From Acidipila sp. (GTDB lineage Bacteria > Acidobacteriota > Terriglobia > Acidiferrales > UBA7541), in contig JAAFGT010000012.1 in the NCBI GenBank assembly GCA_010365215.1, positions 1 to 64,000 of the forward strand: a DNA stretch of 64,000 nt, in the 5' to 3' direction. The notes beneath the pieces are model-generated. The model ran no database searches. It was not told where the DNA came from and saw only the letters and a list, made by a program, of their open reading frames with translations. A program made the position numbers and the translations under genes. Positions 53,842 to 62,398 of this stretch are shown piece after piece (within the stretch, counting starts at the first letter, position 1; each line of letters starts with the position of its first letter).

Positions 53842-53883
53842 GCCGAACGGAAAATGCCGGACGGAAAATACCAGACGGGAAAG
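53842..53883 (-). repeat. 14-bp tandem repeat, three copies
   Basis: Three units (53842-53855, 53856-53869, 53870-53883) share CCRRACGGAAAAT or near variants. They lie between the LuxR-type gene end and the candidate RNA. Confidence 0.75.
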
Positions 53884-53925
53884 GTTTAGCGAGGAGATTC
53901 AGCAGAACCCGCCGGCAGGAGATCT

Positions 53926-54633
53926 TCAGCGCGAGACGCCGCCCGAATGAAAGCTCAACAGAATAAGGTCTGCGCGGCGGCGCACGCCATGTTTGGCCAA
54001 TACATTGGACACGTGAAATTTTACCGTGCGCTCGGTGAGGCCCAGCTTCGCGGCAATTTCCTTATTCGCAAGATTCTCGAGCAACCCTTCCGCCACCTGC
54101 TGCTCGCGCGGGCTGAGCGGCACCGCTCGCACCGGCTGGCCGCTGCCCGAGCGCTCCAGGATCGAGGTCACAAAGCTGGAAAGCAGTGGCCGCGGCACCC
54201 AGTAGCCGCCGCCGCGCACCGCCGAGAGTGCGATGGGGAGTTGCTTGCGAGCGTCACCATAGCGCACCAGTCCGCGAACGCCCAGCCGTAAAAGCGGGAA
54301 GGCTGCGTCTTCCGGAAAAGTTTCCGCCATGAGAATTATCGGCACGCCGGGATGCGCGCTGCGCAAACCGGAGATCAGCAATTCGGTCGCGCGCGCCGGG
54401 CCGTGCAGATCCACCACGTACATCTGCGCCGGCGGAATAACCGGATCCGTGCTCCCCTTTCCGGGGGCGTGCTCAAGCCGCACGGCGCTTGCGCGAAAGC
54501 CGCTCTCGGCCAGCACACCCAGGTATTCCTCGAGCACCATGGGATGTGACGACAGCAGACACACCACGGCAGCCCGGGATTCTGTTCTTCGCCCTGTCTT
54601 CTTTCGCGGTTTTTTTCGCGCGGTGGCTCCCAT
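53926..54633 (-). CDS. LuxR/NarL-type response regulator-like protein
   Basis: 235 residues. A basic N-terminus is followed by a divergent receiver-like domain (about 20-145), with MYVVDLHG where the phospho-acceptor Asp region should be, and a C-terminal LuxR helix-turn-helix (about 168-230; LSPREQQVAEGLLENLANKEIAAKLGLTERTVKFHVSNV). No histidine kinase is beside it. The acidic pocket is hard to see, so it may be an orphan or phosphorylation-independent regulator. ATG 54633 is divergent from the N-carbamoylputrescine amidase gene with 121 bp between them, so it could regulate that pair. Confidence 0.8.
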   Translation of the reverse strand: MGATARKKPRKKTGRRTESRAAVVCLLSSHPMVLEEYLGVLAESGFRASAVRLEHAPGKGSTDPVIPPAQMYVVDLHGPARATELLISGLRSAHPGVPIILMAETFPEDAAFPLLRLGVRGLVRYGDARKQLPIALSAVRGGGYWVPRPLLSSFVTSILERSGSGQPVRAVPLSPREQQVAEGLLENLANKEIAAKLGLTERTVKFHVSNVLAKHGVRRRADLILLSFHSGGVSR

Positions 54634-54754
54634 GCAGAACTCAGGCTATCCCAGCCGCCGCCGCGCGGCAACTTGCAGAGGCGTAAGCGTTATCACCAGC
54701 CGCAAGCCCGCGCGAGGCTTGGAGGAACGGCGGGAGTCTTGTACTCTTTTGGCG

Positions 54755-55669
54755 ATGGAAACGCCGGGAAAATTTACGCTCGCTGTTGTGCAGATGGCCT
54801 GCACGCCGGATCCGGACGCTAACCTGGCGCGCGGTGTTGCATTGGTCGAACAGGCCGCGCGCGCGGGAGCGGCTATCGTCTGCCTCCCCGAGCTTTTCCG
54901 GTCGCAGTATTTCTGCCAGCGCGAAGACGCCGCACTATTCGATCTCGCCGAGCCGATTCCCGGGCCTACCACCGCAGCGCTCAGCCGCGTCGCACGCGAG
55001 AAGAGCATTGTCATCATCGCTCCGGTCTTCGAGCGGCGCGCGCCCGGCCTCTACCACAATAGCGCCGCCATCATCGATGCCACCGGCGAGATTGCCGGCG
55101 TCTACCGCAAGATGCACATTCCCGACGATCCCGCCTATTACGAGAAATTTTATTTTACGCCGGGCGACCTGGGTTTTCGCGCGTTCGGCACCCGCGTCGG
55201 CCGCATCGCTACGCTCATCTGCTGGGACCAGTGGTATCCCGAAGGCGCGCGCCTGGCCGCCCTGGCAGGCGCCTGCCTCATTCTTTACCCCACCGCCATC
55301 GGCTGGCATCCGCAGGAAAAGCAGGAGTTCGGCGCGCAGCAGCGCGATGCCTGGCGAACCGTCCAGCGCGCGCACGCCATTTCCAATGGCGTGTACGTGG
55401 CCGCCGCGAACCGTGTCGGCCACGAAATTCCTTCCACCGGCGGCGCGGGCATTGAATTCTGGGGCACTTCTTTCATCGTCGATCCCTTCGGCGTCGAGCT
55501 CGCCGTGGCGTCGGTAGACCGCGAAGAGGTGCTTCTCGCCGAAATCGACCTGGCACGCCTCGAAGACGTGCGCCGCAATTGGCCCTTTCTGCGCGACCGC
55601 CGCATCGACGCCTACGCAGGCATTACCGAGCGATTTCTTGACGCCGCTCCGGGGAGCAAGAAGTCCTGA
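54755..55669 (+). CDS. aguB: N-carbamoylputrescine amidase
   Basis: 304 residues, a carbon-nitrogen hydrolase (nitrilase) fold. The catalytic triad is visible: Glu in CLPELFRSQYFC, Lys in YRKMHIPDDPAYYEKF, and Cys in TLICWDQWYPEGA. The FYFTPGD segment is specific for N-carbamoylputrescine and beta-ureidopropionate-type enzymes. It converts N-carbamoylputrescine to putrescine, CO2 and ammonia. ATG 54755 starts the conserved TLAVVQMAC region; the longer frame from 54329 is antisense to the LuxR-type gene and is rejected. It is coupled to agmatine deiminase. Confidence 0.94.
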   Translation: METPGKFTLAVVQMACTPDPDANLARGVALVEQAARAGAAIVCLPELFRSQYFCQREDAALFDLAEPIPGPTTAALSRVAREKSIVIIAPVFERRAPGLYHNSAAIIDATGEIAGVYRKMHIPDDPAYYEKFYFTPGDLGFRAFGTRVGRIATLICWDQWYPEGARLAALAGACLILYPTAIGWHPQEKQEFGAQQRDAWRTVQRAHAISNGVYVAAANRVGHEIPSTGGAGIEFWGTSFIVDPFGVELAVASVDREEVLLAEIDLARLEDVRRNWPFLRDRRIDAYAGITERFLDAAPGSKKS

Positions 55670-56799
55670 CCCGCCCGCGCAGCATCTTTTCGGCCGCGCG
55701 ATTTCCCTCGCCGGGCGCGCCGTCCCCTGCGTCGCTGGGCTATCGCATACCCGCCGAATGGCATCCTCACGAAGCCACCTGGTTGGGTTGGCCGCACAAC
55801 GAATCCGATTGGCCCGGCAAACTTCCCGCAATCCAGTGGGTCTACGCGGAAATCGTGCGCAAGCTCCAGCCCGGCGAACTTGTCCGTATTCTTGTGAACT
55901 CGCGCGCACACCAGAGCGCGGTGCGAGGGATACTTGAGTCTTGCGGAGTCAGCCTGAAGCGGGTGCAGTTCTACCGGTTTCCCACCAACCGCGGATGGAC
56001 GCGCGACTTCGGCCCCATTTTCGTGAAGAAGGCTTCCAAGAGCGCGCCCCGTTTTAAGAATGCAACGACAATCGCCATTGTGCGCTTCCACTTCAATGCC
56101 TGGGCTCACTACCCGGATTGGCAGAAGGACAACAAAATTCCCGAGCTTGCCGCTCGCGCGTTAAAAATGAAACTTCTACCCGCGCTGGCGAATGGCCGCC
56201 CGTTCGTTCTGGAGGGAGGAAGCATCGACGTGAACGGCCGTGGAACGCTGCTGACCACCGAAGAATGCCTGCTCGATAAAAAAGTGCAGGTGCGTAATCC
56301 CGGACTGCGGCGCAGCGAGGTCGACGCAGCACTAAAAGAGCATCTCGGCGTTACCAATGTTCTTTGGCTGGGGCGCGGCATCGCCGGCGACGACACTCAC
56401 GGCCATGTAGATGATTTCTGCCGCTTCACCGGTCCGCGCACGATCGTCCTGGCCGAAGAGCGCAACGCCCGCGACGTCAATCACCGCGCCCTCGAGGAAA
56501 ATCGCGAGCGCCTGGAAGCCATGCGCCTGGAAGACGGTTCGCGGATCGATCTGGTGCGTCTGCCGATGCCCGCGCCGCTGTCGTTTCGCGGCGTGCGTCT
56601 GCCCGCCAGCTACGCAAATTTTTACATCTCCAACGCGGCCGTCTTGGTTCCCACCTTCAACGATCCTCGCGATCGCCAGGCGCTGGGCATCCTCGCGGAG
56701 CTTTTTCCTGATCGCCCGGTGGTCGGGATCCATGCCGTTGATCTGGTCTGGGGGTTTGGCACGCTGCACTGCCTCACGCAGCAGCAGCCCGCTTCGTAA
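55666..56799 (+). CDS. aguA: Agmatine deiminase, probably initiated at CTG
   Basis: 377 residues. The enzyme turns agmatine into N-carbamoylputrescine and ammonia, the step before AguB. Motifs are EGGSID, DDTHGHVDDFCRF (catalytic His) and FGTLHCLTQQQP (nucleophile Cys). The conserved N-terminus YRIPAEWHPHEATWLGWPHN begins upstream of the first TTG (55783), and that frame holds no ATG, GTG or TTG before it. The CTG at 55666 overlaps the AguB stop as CTGA and has GGGGAG about 9 nt before it. I therefore place the start there; a sequencing error is the alternative. Confidence 0.88.
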   Translation: MTRPRSIFSAARFPSPGAPSPASLGYRIPAEWHPHEATWLGWPHNESDWPGKLPAIQWVYAEIVRKLQPGELVRILVNSRAHQSAVRGILESCGVSLKRVQFYRFPTNRGWTRDFGPIFVKKASKSAPRFKNATTIAIVRFHFNAWAHYPDWQKDNKIPELAARALKMKLLPALANGRPFVLEGGSIDVNGRGTLLTTEECLLDKKVQVRNPGLRRSEVDAALKEHLGVTNVLWLGRGIAGDDTHGHVDDFCRFTGPRTIVLAEERNARDVNHRALEENRERLEAMRLEDGSRIDLVRLPMPAPLSFRGVRLPASYANFYISNAAVLVPTFNDPRDRQALGILAELFPDRPVVGIHAVDLVWGFGTLHCLTQQQPAS

Positions 56800-56893
56800 C
56801 ACAACGCCTACCCGCCGCGCTCGGACTCCGGCTGCCAGTGAATTGCGCCGGTCGAGACGGTTCGCCCAAAACCACCCTGCACCCGCAACGGCC

Positions 56894-58567
56894 TCACGGC
56901 TCGGGTATCGCAGCGCCGTCCTTGCGCGGATCCGAGGCTCCATAATTCACACCGCGGGCAAAATCCCGCAGCACGGCCTGCCCGCCGCCCATGTTTTCGG
57001 AATAATCACCCAGCAGCTTAATTTTGTGCCCGCGGGATTCGAGCGCTTGGCGCACGGCTTGAGGGATGCGCCCTTCCATCGCCACGTCGCACCCGCCGAA
57101 GCTATATTTTGTGAACCGCGGCGCTTCCAGCGCAGCCTGAATGTTCATGCCAAAATCCGCCACGTTGGCTACGAACTGCGCGTGCGCTTGCGACTGATTC
57201 CATCCGCCCATGATGCCAAAGGCAATGCGCACGCCGTCCTTCTCCATCATCGCGGGGATAATGGTATGCAGGGGCCGTTTGCGTCCGGCCAGAACGTTCG
57301 GCGAGGATGCGTCAAGGCTGAAAAGCCCGCCGCGATCATGGAGCGCGAAGCCTGTGCCATCCGCCACGATCCCCGAGCCAAAGCCTTCGTAGTTGCTCTG
57401 GATCAGCGAAACCATGTTGCCCTCGCGATCCACCACGCTCAGATAAGTGGTGTCGCCGGCAGCGGGCAGCCGGCCCGCCGCAACATCGCAATTCGCTCGC
57501 GCCGGATTAATTTCCGCCGCTCTCCTCCGCGCGCGTTCTTTCGACAGCAGCTCGGCCACCGGCAGTTTCGAAAACTTCGGGTCGCCGATATAGCGAAGCA
57601 GGTCCGCGTAGGCCAGCTTCTTCGCTTCAATCATCACGTGCAGTACGTCCGCGGAATTATGCGCGGAGGGTGGGAATGCCGAATTCTCCATCACGTTCAG
57701 CATCATTAAGGCGGCGAGACCCTGCCCGTTCGGTGGAATTTCGTAGACCTTCCATCCACGATAGGTTGTGGAAAGCGGTTCCACCCACTCCGCGGAATAT
57801 TCCGCAAGGTCGGCCGCGGTCATGGTGCCGCCCAGCCGCGCCGAGGTGGCCAGGATGCGCCGCGCGATATCGCCTTTATAAAATGCGTCGCGCCCCTCGC
57901 CGGAAAGCAGGCGAAAGGACGCCGCCAGGTCCGCATTACGGAAGATTTCACCCAGGCGCGGAGAATGTCCGCCGGGCAGATAGGTTTTCGCGGCGTTGGC
58001 ATCGCCGCGGACCTGCTGCGCGCTATCGCTCCAGTATTCGCTGACCCATTCCGTCACCGGAAATCCTTCTTCGGCGAGGCGAATAGCTCCGGCGAGATCG
58101 TCGGAAAGCTTCAGCCGCCCAAACCGCGTCAACAGTTTCGCCCAGCCATCGACAACACCCGGCACGGTCACGCTATGAATGCCTGCCTGCGGCATTTCCT
58201 TCATGCCCTGCTTGCGCAAAAAGTCCGGAGAAAGTGCCGCCGGCGCCCAGCCGCTGGCATTGAGGCCGTAGAGCTTGCCGCTTTTCGCCTCATAAACGAT
58301 GGCGAAGAGGTCCCCGCCCATCCCGTTCATCATGGGGGAGACCACTCCCATCGCTGCATTCGCAGCCACGGCCGCGTCCGCTGCCGAGCCGCCCTTCGCC
58401 AGCACGGCAGCGCCTGCCTGCGCCGCCAGCGGCGATTCCGCAGCCACAATTCCGCCGCGCGAGATCACCATCGAGCGCCCTTGAGATCGGTCTTGCGTAT
58501 CGCCTCCCGTCGAGATCGTCGCCGCCCCCACCATCAGGATGAGAGACGTAAACCAGAATTTTTTCAT
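56894..58567 (-). CDS. ggt: Gamma-glutamyltranspeptidase
   Basis: 557 residues. A signal peptide (about 1-20) precedes the Ntn-hydrolase precursor. GGSAADAAVAANA and MNGMGGDLFAIVY are typical of the large subunit, and the self-cleavage and nucleophile Thr is in AAGDTTYLSVVD (about residue 370), with GSGIVADGTGFALHDRG after it. It cleaves gamma-glutamyl bonds of glutathione or gamma-glutamyl amines in the periplasm. ATG 58567 has a GAGGGG site. It converges with agmatine deiminase, and whether it belongs to the polyamine set is open. Confidence 0.93.
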   Translation of the reverse strand: MKKFWFTSLILMVGAATISTGGDTQDRSQGRSMVISRGGIVAAESPLAAQAGAAVLAKGGSAADAAVAANAAMGVVSPMMNGMGGDLFAIVYEAKSGKLYGLNASGWAPAALSPDFLRKQGMKEMPQAGIHSVTVPGVVDGWAKLLTRFGRLKLSDDLAGAIRLAEEGFPVTEWVSEYWSDSAQQVRGDANAAKTYLPGGHSPRLGEIFRNADLAASFRLLSGEGRDAFYKGDIARRILATSARLGGTMTAADLAEYSAEWVEPLSTTYRGWKVYEIPPNGQGLAALMMLNVMENSAFPPSAHNSADVLHVMIEAKKLAYADLLRYIGDPKFSKLPVAELLSKERARRRAAEINPARANCDVAAGRLPAAGDTTYLSVVDREGNMVSLIQSNYEGFGSGIVADGTGFALHDRGGLFSLDASSPNVLAGRKRPLHTIIPAMMEKDGVRIAFGIMGGWNQSQAHAQFVANVADFGMNIQAALEAPRFTKYSFGGCDVAMEGRIPQAVRQALESRGHKIKLLGDYSENMGGGQAVLRDFARGVNYGASDPRKDGAAIPEP

Positions 58568-58707
58568 TGATCGCCCCTCATCGCGCCGCCGGGAATCACG
58601 GCAGCTCTCTGGAATTCACCGCCGAAACATACTCGGAAACATGCCTGAGAGCAATAAGCCAGGACTTTTGGGGAATGGTATTTATGAAAGGCTACACGCC
58701 GCGACGT

Positions 58708-59544
58708 TTACTCGATGCGTATGCTGCCAGCTCCCGTTTTCAGCTCAATGACATAACCGCCCCCGCGCAATTTCCCGCGGAGCACATGACTGATAGCGCC
58801 ATCGACCTTCAGCGGAAGCGAGGTGACAATTTCGCCCAGCCCGGCCTCGGCGTGGACGTCGAGACCCACATCGCCGAGAAGGCGTATCCGTACGTCGCCC
58901 AGCCCCGTGCTCAACCGCCATCCGCCGCCCGGCTCGCCTTCAGCGTTCACGTTGCCCGCCGATGAATCCGCGCGCAAAGTTCCGGTAACTCCAAGAATCG
59001 AAATATCGCCCAGGCCGGTGTTGGCGCGAACGTCTCCGGTCACCACCGAGATGGTCACCTTTCCCGCGCCCGTGTCCGCCGTGACCGCGCCATGTAATCC
59101 TTCCACCTGCACATCGCCGAGCCCGGTCTGGGATCGCAGGCGCGTATTCTCCGGCACTTCAATTTCGTAGCTGATGAAAGTATCGCGACGCAAATCCGAA
59201 TCCCGCAGGTGACCGATGGTAATGGAATTTCCGTGCTGCCGGATGGGAGGATGAGAAACGAACCGGCGGAGTGTTTGCTCCGGCACCGAATCGCCTTGCA
59301 GCAGCCCGGTCTTTACGCGCACTTCACCGGAGACGCGCACGCTCGAACCCGGCACCATGCGCACGGAAATGTTGCCTGCCGCGGTTTGCACGTCAACATC
59401 CGCCGCGTCGCCGACGGCAAACGTTCTCTCAAATTTTCCGTTGTTGTTCTCCGCAACCAGCGCCCGCGGGGCATAAAAGGTCAGCGCAGCAACGACTGCC
59501 GCCAGGCCTGGAATCAAGCGCCCGTGGCGGACGAAATATCTCAA
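58708..59544 (-). CDS. Exported DUF4097-type beta-repeat protein
   Basis: 278 residues. A signal peptide ends near residue 30 (ALVAENN). The rest is a right-handed beta-helix-like repeat: TGLGDV, TGAGKV, TGLGDI, SSAGNV and TGLGDV recur every ~18 residues, as in DUF4097 adhesin-like proteins. Its role in the envelope is unknown; such proteins often sit beside anti-sigma factors, but none is seen here. TTG 59544 has a GGGGAA site. It lies just downstream of the DinB-like gene on the same strand (18-bp gap). Confidence 0.8.
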   Translation of the reverse strand: MRYFVRHGRLIPGLAAVVAALTFYAPRALVAENNNGKFERTFAVGDAADVDVQTAAGNISVRMVPGSSVRVSGEVRVKTGLLQGDSVPEQTLRRFVSHPPIRQHGNSITIGHLRDSDLRRDTFISYEIEVPENTRLRSQTGLGDVQVEGLHGAVTADTGAGKVTISVVTGDVRANTGLGDISILGVTGTLRADSSAGNVNAEGEPGGGWRLSTGLGDVRIRLLGDVGLDVHAEAGLGEIVTSLPLKVDGAISHVLRGKLRGGGYVIELKTGAGSIRIE

Positions 59545-59562
59545 TGAGATTTCCCCATTCGG

Positions 59563-60159
59563 CTACTTTTTCGGCCGCGACTCCGGCGGTACCAGGCCGT
59601 TCGCGCGGTAATAAACCACCAGCTGCCCGTAATGCTCTCCGGTGTGCTCGCAGAGATCAGCCCAGACGCTATAGGGATTGTTCTCTTTGTGCCGTGCTCC
59701 CAGCAACATGGGCTTGCTGAAGCTCCCATCGCCGGCCTTGGTGATCATGGCCGCGCCGTCGGCAATGGCCTGCTTCACGTAGGCCACCAAAGCCGCGCGC
59801 GTTTTGTACGCCTCCGGTTTTGGATCGCCCTCCGGTGGCGCTTGGCCGGCGAGCAGCGCCTGGAAATAGTAAACCGTTCCCGCGGCATGCAGCATGGCCT
59901 CGCGAAAGGTTCGCGTGCCCGCCATCGGCCGGTAGTCGAACTTATCTTCCGGGAAGTCTTCCACCATCCCGATCAACTTCCGTCCGGTATCGTTCCACAC
60001 TTCCAGGTATCCGGCGGTCGGGCTGATTAACTTTGCTGGATCTTCCTTCTTAGCCGGCTCGTCTTTCTTGTCGGGCTCCTGCGCCGCCACGACAGCGGGA
60101 AACAATCCCCCAAGCCCCAATGCAATCATCATCACTGCGCCGTAATAATGAATTTTCAC
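59563..60159 (-). CDS. Exported DinB-superfamily protein
   Basis: 198 residues. A signal peptide (1-26, VVAAQ) and a Lys/Glu/Pro-rich linker precede a four-helix DinB fold: EDFPEDKFDYRPMAGTRTFREAMLHAAG and CEHTGEHYGQLVVYYRANGLVPP, where the His residues form the metal site. DinB-like proteins include metal-dependent thiol transferases; exported forms are common in Acidobacteriota and poorly understood. GTG 60159 follows a GGGGGACG site. It probably shares a transcript with the DUF4097-type gene downstream. Confidence 0.85.
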   Translation of the reverse strand: MKIHYYGAVMMIALGLGGLFPAVVAAQEPDKKDEPAKKEDPAKLISPTAGYLEVWNDTGRKLIGMVEDFPEDKFDYRPMAGTRTFREAMLHAAGTVYYFQALLAGQAPPEGDPKPEAYKTRAALVAYVKQAIADGAAMITKAGDGSFSKPMLLGARHKENNPYSVWADLCEHTGEHYGQLVVYYRANGLVPPESRPKK

Positions 60160-60218
60160 CTGGCGTCCCCCCTTTAAGTCTGACGTGCTGCTCGATCGGC
60201 TTACAATTCCGGTTTAGA

Positions 60219-61988
60219 TTACGGCGTAAACGTCTTGTAGAGAAACACTCCCGAATCGCTCAAGCGCACAGCTTTCCCGCCCGCCACGCTTTCGAAACGG
60301 AATCTCTCTGCCGTCGGCTCTTCGCCGGGCTGGAATTCCCCGGAGGGCAGCGGCACCAGTACCTCGGCGCCTCCGTCGGGAGATAGCGCGACAAGTTTGC
60401 CCTTTCGTATCGCGATGCGCAAATTTGAAATCCACGGACTGTAGGAACGATAGTGGCCCACGTAGTCCTGCCATTCTTTCGGTGTCTCAAACGTCCGCGG
60501 ACCGCTGTAGCGTTCATTCGTAAACCACTCCGAACCGTAAAACACTTCTACAACCTTTGCCGGCGAAGTATCACCGGGTTTCTTTTCTGCGCGGCCAAAC
60601 CGCAACAGAAAAAGCTTGAAGTCGGGATCGTTGGCGTAGAAAGCATCTTTGCGGCGCAACTCCAGTGCCACGCGCTCTGCTTCATACATCAGGCCCAGCC
60701 TCGCGCCCTGCGCGATAAATGCCAGCTTCTTGCCTTCGGGAGAAGTATAAACGCCCGCGTATTCAGCGGCGTTCATCACCACGCTTTGGGCATCCGGGGC
60801 GAGCAGTGGCGGAAGCGCATGCTTCTCTTGCGCCGCGCGAACGGCCCGAACGGCAAAATTCGCCACCTGATCTGCGCTGCCCGGCCCGTTGAGCAAAACA
60901 ACCACGCCCAATCCCGCGTCCAGATCTGCTTTTATCGACGACGTATAACCGATCATTCCGCCGCCATGGCCAATCATGGTGTGCCCCTCGTTCTCCCAGA
61001 TGGACATTCCGTAGCCGTAGAATTCTTTGCCGTTCTTCTCCGTGGGGACGGTTTGCTGCGTCAACAACTGAAAACTTTCTTCCGAGATGATTCGCCCGCC
61101 GGGCCGCGCGCCATGATTCAGCAGCATGCGTACGTAGGCGGCGAGATCGGCCGGCGTGGATGAAATCGCGCCGTCGCCCGCGCCATAATCGCCGTACGTG
61201 GCCTCCACAAGCTCATCGCCGGGTCCCTCCGGGCGGTCGTCGTAAAACGGCACATAACCCACAGCCATTTTTGCACGCATCTCCTGGCGAATCGTTGTCT
61301 CTGTCGCCTTCATACCCAGCGGCTCGATAATGCGCTTGCGCACGGAATCATAAGACGGCCGCCCGTCCAGTTCTCCCAACAAGTAGCCCAAAGTTTGAAA
61401 GCCGATATTTGAATAGGCCCAGTTGGTCCCCGGCGCATACCCGGTTTCCCGCTCGCTGAGCGCCGCGGTTTGAAACGGAGAAGATGGAATGTCGTCGCGG
61501 TCCCGCGGCAAGCCGGATGTGTGCGTCAACAGATGATGCACAGTGATCGGCGCGTACTTGGTCTTCACGCTAAACCACGGCAAATACTTGGTCACCGGCT
61601 GCTGAAAATCGATCTTGCCGGCCTCTTGAAGCTGTAGCAGGCAGATCGCGGTAAACGATTTGGAAATCGAGCCAATCTCGAAAAGCGTTTCCAGCGCTAC
61701 CGCGCGGTGCGTCTTGATGTCAGCCAGCCCGTACGTCTGCACGCGCAGCAATCCCTCGCGGCTGGTGATGGCCAGCGATATTCCCGGCGTTCCTGCTTCC
61801 TTCATTTGCTGCGCGATAAATGCATCGATCCTCTCGTAGGCTCGCGCAAAACGCTCGGCCTCTTCCTGCGCCCGTGCCGGCGACGTGCCCCACGATAGGA
61901 GAATGATGGCAATCAGCACCGACAAATTTCGCACGGACTTATAAAACGCGGTAACTAACGATGGACTCAATTTTACCTCCAGGTTCAC
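60219..61988 (-). CDS. Exported serine hydrolase, beta-lactamase class C family
   Basis: 589 residues. An N-terminal signal region (about 20-41, ending ARAQ) is followed by a PBP4*/class C beta-lactamase fold. Motif 1 is SISKSF (SxxK), motif 2 is YSNIGFQTLG (YxN), and motif 3 is GHGGG (HxG). A C-terminal ~190-residue beta domain (YVGHYRSYSPWI) is typical of acidobacterial esterase-type members. Activity may be a D-peptidase, esterase or beta-lactamase. GTG 61988 is used. It is 60 bp upstream of the DinB-like gene on the same strand. Confidence 0.87.
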   Translation of the reverse strand: MNLEVKLSPSLVTAFYKSVRNLSVLIAIILLSWGTSPARAQEEAERFARAYERIDAFIAQQMKEAGTPGISLAITSREGLLRVQTYGLADIKTHRAVALETLFEIGSISKSFTAICLLQLQEAGKIDFQQPVTKYLPWFSVKTKYAPITVHHLLTHTSGLPRDRDDIPSSPFQTAALSERETGYAPGTNWAYSNIGFQTLGYLLGELDGRPSYDSVRKRIIEPLGMKATETTIRQEMRAKMAVGYVPFYDDRPEGPGDELVEATYGDYGAGDGAISSTPADLAAYVRMLLNHGARPGGRIISEESFQLLTQQTVPTEKNGKEFYGYGMSIWENEGHTMIGHGGGMIGYTSSIKADLDAGLGVVVLLNGPGSADQVANFAVRAVRAAQEKHALPPLLAPDAQSVVMNAAEYAGVYTSPEGKKLAFIAQGARLGLMYEAERVALELRRKDAFYANDPDFKLFLLRFGRAEKKPGDTSPAKVVEVFYGSEWFTNERYSGPRTFETPKEWQDYVGHYRSYSPWISNLRIAIRKGKLVALSPDGGAEVLVPLPSGEFQPGEEPTAERFRFESVAGGKAVRLSDSGVFLYKTFTP

Positions 61989-62007
61989 GCTGTGGATAGT
62001 TCTTCGC

Positions 62008-62259
62008 TTAATGCCGGATCTGCCGCGCGCGGCCCGCGAACGCCAAGCTCAGCAGCGCCGCTGTAGCCGCCAGATAAAAAAGCGGAATGCCGGAGGCCAC
62101 CGCCGCCGGCGATGCGCCGATAAAATCCAGTTCGCGCGTGAGTTGTAACGGACCGATATACCACAGCGCGGTGTAGAAACATTCAAACAATTTGCTGCCC
62201 TGGCTCCACTCGCCCATCGCCAGCGCCAGCGTGGAATAAACATCGCGCCGATCAGCCAT
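62008..62259 (-). pseudogene. C-terminal remnant of a membrane protein, probably ABC-2-type
   Basis: About 84 codons after an in-frame ATG at 62259. The sequence SKLFECFYTALWYIGPLQ…LDFIGA and a last helix (PLFYLAATAALLSLAFAG) resemble the ends of long multi-helix ABC-2-type membrane proteins. No matching N-terminal part exists upstream; the frame there becomes basic and runs into the glgB start. It is therefore probably a truncated relic. It is 19 bp before the serine-hydrolase start on the same strand. Confidence 0.5.
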
Positions 62260-62398
62260 GCGGCAAGACTGCGCCAGCTTCTTGCTGCCAGCAATCGCGC
62301 AACGCACCAAACCGAAAACAATCCTCGTAAGCGCAACAATCCGCCAGATAGAATGGAGCAGCGCCCCAACGTGGCGGCGGGAGAACGCAGAAACCATC

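Larger units (their letters stand above)
53435..53925. other. Long intergenic region with candidate RNA and repeat
   Basis: There is no convincing gene in these 491 bp. The visible short frames are Pro/Arg-rich shadows. The region holds the candidate bistable RNA at 53757-53837 and a 14-bp repeat at 53842-53883. A further hairpin (CTGGG…CCCAG) and an 11-bp palindrome CCTTACTAAGG lie between 53680 and 53745. Confidence 0.6.

Noticed and set aside
49-53883. CRISPR array or insertion-sequence ends
   Set aside because: The repeats found are short, directly adjacent without spacers, unrelated to each other, and no transposase or Cas gene occurs in the window.
54329-54754. N-terminal extension of the amidase frame
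   Set aside because: It is antisense to the LuxR-type regulator and has no amidase features; the conserved fold starts at 54755.
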